NCBI GenBank assembly: GCA_934154805.1
Contig: CAKPGM010000003.1
Coordinates: forward strand, 42,224 to 106,223
Origin: an uncultured Clostridia bacterium
Lineage (GTDB): Bacteria; Bacillota; Clostridia; TANB77; CAG-508
DNA: 64,000 nt
Direction of reading: 5' to 3'
Part shown: piece after piece, positions 59,285 through 64,000 of the stretch
Position numbering within the stretch: the stretch's first letter is position 1
Layout: every line of letters begins with the position of its first letter
Translations under genes and position numbers: made by a program
The notes under the pieces: model-generated
The model's database searches: none
What the model was told of the DNA's origin: nothing
The model's input: only the letters and a program-made list of their open reading frames with translations

Positions 59285-59911
59285 ATGAAGGCTATTGAAG
59301 TAAAACACCCATTAATACAACACAAGGTTGCTATACTAAGAGATAAAAGAACTGGAACAAAGGAATTTAGGGAATTGGCAGAGGAAATCGCAATGTTGCT
59401 ATGCTATGAAGCGATGAGAGATGCAGAGCAAGATGAGGTAGAAGTAGAAACTCCAATAACAAAAACAAAGGCAAAGAAGATTAATGAAGACAGATATGCA
59501 TTTGTACCAATTTTAAGAGCGGGGCTTGGTATGTCAAATGGAATAACAAAAATAATTCCTAATGCCAAGATAGGAGTAATAGGACTATACAGGAATGAAG
59601 AAACGATGGAACCAGTTAAATATTATTATAAAGTACCAAAAGACATACAAAATAGAGAAGTAATATTAGTAGATCCGATGCTTGCAACAGGAGGATCTGC
59701 AGTAGCAGCAATAAAAATGATGAAAGAAGATGGAGTAAAAAAGGTGAAATTCTTATGTTTGATAGCCGCACCAGAAGGAATAAAAAGAGTAGAGGAAGCA
59801 TATCCGGATGTACAAATATATTGTGCAAGTATAGATGACCACCTAAATGAAGACTGCTACATAGTACCAGGACTAGGAGATGCAGGAGATAGAATATTTG
59901 GAATAAAATAA
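59285..59911 (+). CDS. upp: Uracil phosphoribosyltransferase
   Basis: A 208-residue enzyme of pyrimidine salvage that makes UMP from uracil and PRPP. Diagnostic stretches are HPLIQHKVAILRDKRTG, FVPILRAGLGMSNGI, the PRPP-binding VDPMLATGGSAVAAI and the C-terminal YIVPGLGDAGDRIFG. It is monocistronic between its own promoter and terminator. Ribosome binding site GAAAGAGGTAAA. Confidence 0.97.
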   Translation: MKAIEVKHPLIQHKVAILRDKRTGTKEFRELAEEIAMLLCYEAMRDAEQDEVEVETPITKTKAKKINEDRYAFVPILRAGLGMSNGITKIIPNAKIGVIGLYRNEETMEPVKYYYKVPKDIQNREVILVDPMLATGGSAVAAIKMMKEDGVKKVKFLCLIAAPEGIKRVEEAYPDVQIYCASIDDHLNEDCYIVPGLGDAGDRIFGIK

Positions 59912-59917
59912 TTACAA

Positions 59918-59947
59918 CCCAGCACAGCTTATGTGTTGGGATTTTTT
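59918..59947 (+). terminator. Terminator after upp
   Basis: CCCAGCACA-GCTTA-TGTGTTGGG followed by ATTTTTT. Confidence 0.85.
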
Positions 59948-59953
59948 ATGCTA

Positions 59954-59982
59954 TTGAAAAATTGAACAATATAGTGTATAAT
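59954..59982 (+). promoter_or_regulatory. Promoter of ftsY
   Basis: TTGAAA (59954-59959), 17 bases and TATAAT (59977-59982). Confidence 0.7.
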
Positions 59983-60029
59983 TGATATGTGGAAAAATTT
60001 ACAAAAGTATATTATTGAAAGGAAAAAAC

Positions 60030-60935
60030 ATGGGATTTTTTGAAAAATTAAAAAATGGTTTAAACAAAACCAAGACATCATTTGATGAGAAGATGAATGG
60101 CATATTTAGTAATTTTAGAAAAGTAGATGAAGAATTACTAGAGGAACTAGAAGAAGCATTGATAATGTCTGATGTAGGAGCAAATACATCAGTTGCAATA
60201 ATAAATAATTTAAGAGAAAGAGTGAAGAAAGATAATCTAAAAGATGCAGAAGAAGTAAAACAAGCTTTAAGAGAAGAAATACAAGCAATATTTGATAAAA
60301 CAGATAAGAAACTAAATTTAGAAACAAAACCATCAGTAATACTAGTAGTTGGAGTAAATGGAGTTGGAAAAACAACTTCAATTGGAAAAATAGCAAATAG
60401 ACTAAGAAAAGATGGTAAAAAAGTGGTAGTTGCAGCAGCTGATACATTTAGAGCCGCAGCGGTAGAACAATTAGAAATATGGGCCAATAGAGCTGGATGT
60501 GAAATTGTAAAAAGAGAAGAAGGAGTAGATCCTGCTTCTGTTGTGTATGATGCAATCAAAATAACAAAAGAGAAGAATGCAGATGTATTAATTTGTGATA
60601 CAGCAGGTAGATTACATAATAAAAAATATTTAATGGATGAGCTAGTAAAAATAAAGAAAGTAATAGACAAGGAACTACCAGATGCTTCTGAGGAAGTATT
60701 AATGGTTCTAGATGCAACAACTGGACAGAATGCAATAATGCAAGTACAAGCTTTTAAAGAAACAGTTGATATTACAGGAATTATCTTAACAAAATTAGAT
60801 GGAACAGCAAAAGGTGGAGCTGTTATAGGAATAGTAAATGAAAACCAAGTTCCAGTGAAATTCATTGGAGTTGGAGAACAAATAGATGATATGGAAATCT
60901 TTAATAGTGAAGATTTTGTAAAGGCTTTAATTTAG
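60030..60935 (+). CDS. ftsY: Signal recognition particle receptor FtsY
   Basis: A 301-residue SRP-type GTPase with a short N domain. GTPase motifs: G1 VGVNGVGKTTSIGK, DTFRAAAVEQLEIWA, DTAGRLHNK, and ILTKLDGTAKGGAVIGI, ending IGVGEQIDDMEIFNSEDFVKAL. It receives ribosome-nascent chain complexes from Ffh at the membrane. The N-terminal acidic A domain is nearly absent, as in many Gram-positives. The start at 60030 follows GAAAGGAAAAAAC; an earlier in-frame ATG overlaps the promoter. Confidence 0.96.
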   Translation: MGFFEKLKNGLNKTKTSFDEKMNGIFSNFRKVDEELLEELEEALIMSDVGANTSVAIINNLRERVKKDNLKDAEEVKQALREEIQAIFDKTDKKLNLETKPSVILVVGVNGVGKTTSIGKIANRLRKDGKKVVVAAADTFRAAAVEQLEIWANRAGCEIVKREEGVDPASVVYDAIKITKEKNADVLICDTAGRLHNKKYLMDELVKIKKVIDKELPDASEEVLMVLDATTGQNAIMQVQAFKETVDITGIILTKLDGTAKGGAVIGIVNENQVPVKFIGVGEQIDDMEIFNSEDFVKALI

Positions 60936-60948
60936 GGAGGTATAAAGA

Positions 60949-63846
60949 TTGAAGGAAAACAAAAAGAAACAATCAGAAACAGAAGAAATTAAAGTAAAAG
61001 AAAAAGTAGAAAATGTGGAAACTAAAGAACAAGACAAAAAAGAAGAAACAAAAACTAGTGAAAACAATAAACAAAACAAAGTTAGAAAAACAATAGTAAC
61101 AATAGTTTTAATACTTGCAGCTATAATTTTATATATTATAGAAAGAGGACAATACTTAGAAATAAAAGAAATTGGAGAAAATTATTTACCAATATTCTGG
61201 CAAAACCTAAGAAATATAAGTATTACAGCAATACTTAACTTCATAATAGTATTTACAGTTATTTATATTTCAACAAGTAAAATAAAAGATGGTTTAAAAA
61301 TATTCTTTGAAGATGAAAAAAAGGCAATGCCAAAACTTCCTCAAAAATCAATAGCATTTATTATAGCGACAATTGTAACGATAACAACATCAGGCTATAT
61401 ACTACAAAAAGCCTTACCTTGTTTTTATAATACACAATTTGTGGCAACAGATCCAGTATTCGGATTAGATATAGGATACTTTGTATTTATATGGCCATTC
61501 CTAGAACTAATTACATTATATGCGTTAGTAGCTATAATTGCTGCAACAGTATATATGGCAATATATTATTTAATAGTATTTAATGTGTATTTTGATGGAA
61601 TAAGTAGAGAATCAGTAAAGAAGAGCAGCATAGAAAAGCAAGCACTTTCTAATTTAAAAAAGATAATTGTCTTATTTGCAATACTTATATTACTACTAAC
61701 ACAAAATATTGGAGTGCAAAAGTTTATAGTATTAAGTGATGAGCAAACAGAAAACTACTCTATATTTGGTGCAGGAATCACAGAAACAACTATTAGATTA
61801 TGGGGATATGTCTTACTTTCAGTACTTATGGTATTTTCAGTATTTAAAGCAATAAAGGAATTTACAAAAGGAAATACTAAAAAAATAATCAAAGCATTGT
61901 TGATAGTGCCATCATATTTAGTAATATTAGCAATAGGAATGTTAGGCTTTAACCTAATATATGTGAATTCAAATGAATTAGATAAAGAAAGACCTTATAT
62001 AGCAGAAAATATTAAGAATACCAAAGCTGCTTATGGAATAGATATTGAAGAAGAAGTTATAAAAGATGAGGGAACAATAACTCAATCAGCTATTACAGCA
62101 AACTCTGAAACAATAAATAATATACCAATAGCAAATGCAGAAAATGTATTAAAGGATTTGGAAGGATCACAAACCACAAAAGGATACTACAAATTCACAA
62201 GATCACAAATTGGTATTTATACAATAGATAATAAACAACAATTAGTGTATATAACACCAAGAGAAATAGCAAATGCTAAAGCAACTTATAACAATAAGAC
62301 ATATGAGTATACACATGGATTTGGAGCAATAATTACATCAGCAACAAGTACAACATCATCAGGAAATATAAATCACATACAAAAATCTTTTGAACAGACA
62401 GATGAAGTTGTAAACGTATCAGAACCAAGAATATATTTTGGACTTGAGACAAATAGCACTGTTGTGACAAACAGCAATAACAAAAAGGAATTTGATTATC
62501 CAACAGAGAATGCATTAAGTAATACAGAAAACACTTATGACGGACCTGCAGGATTAAAAGCAAATTTCTTAGACAGATTAGTTTTGTCACTAAGAGAAAA
62601 GGATGTAAACTTATTATTCTCAGGTAATGTGAAAAATGATAGTAAGATAATAACAAATAGAAACATAATTCAAAGAGCAAAAACGGTAATGCCATATTTA
62701 GAATATGACCAAAATCCTTATTTAGTAATTAGAAACAATGGAGAGCTTGTATGGGTATTAGATGCATATACAACAAGTAATAACTATCCATATTCACAAA
62801 GAATAATGCTGGAAAATAATGGAATTACTAAAAAAGAGATAAACTATATTAGAAATTCTGTAAAAGTAATAATCAATGCATATACAGGAGAAGTAACATT
62901 CTATAGAACAGACAAATCTGATCCAATAGCGATGGTTTATGAAAAAATATATCCAGACTTATTCGCGAAAGAGGAAATGCCAGAAGATATAAGCAACCAT
63001 TTTGTATATCCAGAGTACTTATATAGTATACAAGCAGAAGTATTAGAAAGATATCATAATATTCAACCTGACGTATTATACAGAAGTGATGATATATGGG
63101 ATGTTGCTACACATAATACAAGCAGTAAAATGATATCAACAAAAGGAACTGCAATAAAACCATATTATACAATGTTAAAAACATCTGACAGCAATTCTTC
63201 AAGGTTAGGACTAGTTTTACCATATACGCCATATGGTAAGCAAAACATAAAAGCATATTTAGTAGGATCTTGTGATGAGAATGGAAATAATGTATTAAAA
63301 TTGTACAACTATACAGAGGATAGCAATGTGTTAGGCCCTATGCAATTGGATACACAATTAAGCCAAGATGAAAGAATATCAAAAGAAATTGATAGCTTAA
63401 ATGTAACTGGAACCAAAATTTCAAAAGACATCATAATAGTTCCGATTGATAATACATTATTATATGTAGAACCTATATACCAACAATATGTAAATGAAAC
63501 AGATTCGCTTCCAGTACTAAAAAAAGTAGTAGTAGCGTCTGGAACAAAGGTTGCAATAGGAGATACATTTACACAAGCCTTAACAAATCTAGTTTCTCAA
63601 TATGCAGTAAATATAGAAGTTGGAAATTCTGATAATATAGATGAACTAGTTTCATTAATCATAAAAGCTAACAATAATCTAAAAACTTCTACACAAAGCA
63701 ATGATTGGGAACAAATAGGAAAAGATACTAAAAAGCTACAAACTTTAATAGATAGACTAGAAGAAGTAAAAGCAGAACTTGAAAAGAAAGAACAAGAAGA
63801 AAAAGATTTAGAAAATAGCAATGAAATGATAAACTCAGTTGAATAA
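60949..63846 (+). CDS. UPF0182-family large membrane protein
   Basis: A 965-residue protein starting at TTG 60949, eight bases after a GGGAGG site; no ATG fits. After a lysine/glutamate-rich cytoplasmic tail come about seven hydrophobic helices (residues ~45-350). A long extracytoplasmic region typical of UPF0182 follows, with NKQQLVYITPREI, THGFGAIITSAT, GPAGLKANFLDRL and RSDDIWDVATHNT. The C-terminus is a coiled-coil. The function is unknown across the family. It is co-transcribed with ftsY (13-base gap). Confidence 0.88.
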   Translation: MKENKKKQSETEEIKVKEKVENVETKEQDKKEETKTSENNKQNKVRKTIVTIVLILAAIILYIIERGQYLEIKEIGENYLPIFWQNLRNISITAILNFIIVFTVIYISTSKIKDGLKIFFEDEKKAMPKLPQKSIAFIIATIVTITTSGYILQKALPCFYNTQFVATDPVFGLDIGYFVFIWPFLELITLYALVAIIAATVYMAIYYLIVFNVYFDGISRESVKKSSIEKQALSNLKKIIVLFAILILLLTQNIGVQKFIVLSDEQTENYSIFGAGITETTIRLWGYVLLSVLMVFSVFKAIKEFTKGNTKKIIKALLIVPSYLVILAIGMLGFNLIYVNSNELDKERPYIAENIKNTKAAYGIDIEEEVIKDEGTITQSAITANSETINNIPIANAENVLKDLEGSQTTKGYYKFTRSQIGIYTIDNKQQLVYITPREIANAKATYNNKTYEYTHGFGAIITSATSTTSSGNINHIQKSFEQTDEVVNVSEPRIYFGLETNSTVVTNSNNKKEFDYPTENALSNTENTYDGPAGLKANFLDRLVLSLREKDVNLLFSGNVKNDSKIITNRNIIQRAKTVMPYLEYDQNPYLVIRNNGELVWVLDAYTTSNNYPYSQRIMLENNGITKKEINYIRNSVKVIINAYTGEVTFYRTDKSDPIAMVYEKIYPDLFAKEEMPEDISNHFVYPEYLYSIQAEVLERYHNIQPDVLYRSDDIWDVATHNTSSKMISTKGTAIKPYYTMLKTSDSNSSRLGLVLPYTPYGKQNIKAYLVGSCDENGNNVLKLYNYTEDSNVLGPMQLDTQLSQDERISKEIDSLNVTGTKISKDIIIVPIDNTLLYVEPIYQQYVNETDSLPVLKKVVVASGTKVAIGDTFTQALTNLVSQYAVNIEVGNSDNIDELVSLIIKANNNLKTSTQSNDWEQIGKDTKKLQTLIDRLEEVKAELEKKEQEEKDLENSNEMINSVE

Positions 63847-63851
63847 AATGG

Positions 63852-63895
63852 AAACATCCACTTAAAAGGAGCAACTTTTTAAGGTGGATGTTTTT
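63852..63895 (+). terminator. Terminator after the UPF0182 gene
   Basis: AAACATCCAC pairs with GTGGATGTTT, the stem is extended inward by A/T pairs, and TTTTT follows. Confidence 0.85.
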
Positions 63896-63920
63896 GTGGT
63901 TTGAAAAATAGAATAAGCAT

Positions 63921-63954
63921 AAGGAGCTTGGAAATGTAACTTTCAAGCTCCTTT
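63921..63954. terminator. Second hairpin near the window end
   Basis: AAGGAGCTTGGAAA pairs with TTTCAAGCTCCTT. It lies just upstream of a fourth inverton-type site, similar to the terminators preceding invertons 1-3. Confidence 0.55.
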
Positions 63955-63981
63955 AAAGTAATAAATATCATAAAATATTTT

Positions 63982-64000
63982 TTTAATTAAATATATTATT
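63982..64000. repeat. Left site of a fourth inverton, cut by the window end
   Basis: TTTAATTAAAT (63982-63992) is followed by centre ATATT (63993-63997) and ATT, the beginning of the second arm. The left arm equals the left arms of invertons 1-3, and the centre is different again. The rest of the element lies beyond the window. Confidence 0.6.

Overview
The window is AT-rich Clostridia-type Firmicutes DNA. The housekeeping gene content, strong AGGAGG-type ribosome binding sites, spore genes (ylbJ, a SleB-type cortex hydrolase), a consensus sigma-H promoter before dnaG-rpoD, and strictly anaerobic enzymes (pyruvate formate-lyase, formate-THF ligase, rubrerythrin) point to a spore-forming anaerobe, plausibly an uncultivated gut lineage. 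No rRNA, CRISPR array, prophage, recombinase or reverse transcriptase gene is seen.

Layout. 1-4.4 kb: end of lepA, then mscS, an RlmB-type methyltransferase, a CapA-like protein and rimO. 4.6-5.8 kb: an Rpn-type nuclease gene with a frameshifted tail. 5.9-10.8 kb: rubrerythrin, dUTPase, CarD, dnaG-rpoD. 10.8-13.0 kb: tRNA-Met with a duplicated 3' end, two small unknown genes and ylbJ. 13.1-17.4 kb: metal exporter, pflA/pflB and an XRE regulator. 17.6-20.9 kb: two anchored proteins and a prepilin-like BspA-repeat protein. 21-27 kb: asp23-amaP-DUF2273, nusB-xseA-xseB, a PAP2-like protein, fhs, sleB. 27-36 kb: a prepilin-like protein, two acyl-CoA synthetase-like genes, an NrdD-like protein without its radical machinery, an AbrB-type regulator with an ABC transporter. 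36-40.3 kb: two surface genes behind invertible promoters and a chimeric pseudogene. 40.4-50.9 kb: DUF4358, MBOAT/DHHW acyltransfer pair, yebC, pgsA, ligA, DUF4116, a glycosyltransferase, YlbF, a metalloprotease and an Rpn remnant. 51-54 kb: a third inverton and a giant BspA-repeat protein. 54-64 kb: U32 peptidase, Cys-rich protein, tRNA-Thr, HIT protein, a foreign-looking GC-rich gene opposite a tiny membrane protein, upp, ftsY and UPF0182.

The most striking system is a set of short invertible promoters. Three surface-protein genes (36399, 38243, 51201) are each preceded by a 154-155 bp segment bounded by two AT-rich palindromic sites in inverted orientation. Each segment carries the same promoter (TTGATT-17-TATAAA, TG extended). 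It faces the gene at 38243 and faces away from the genes at 36399 and 51201. Within each pair the 5-nt centres are reverse complements (ATATA/TATAT, ATACA/TGTAT, AAGTA/TACTT), and they differ between loci, as if each switch had its own address. A fourth site begins at the window end. The same promoter without flanking sites drives the prepilin-like gene at 27216.

The gene whose switch faces ON ends in a formylglycine-enzyme/C-type-lectin-like fold. Its last ~140 bp look like the variable region of a diversity-generating retroelement target. Promoter inversion and targeted hypermutation may therefore act on one surface gene. The invertase and the retroelement reverse transcriptase/template would have to lie elsewhere in the genome.
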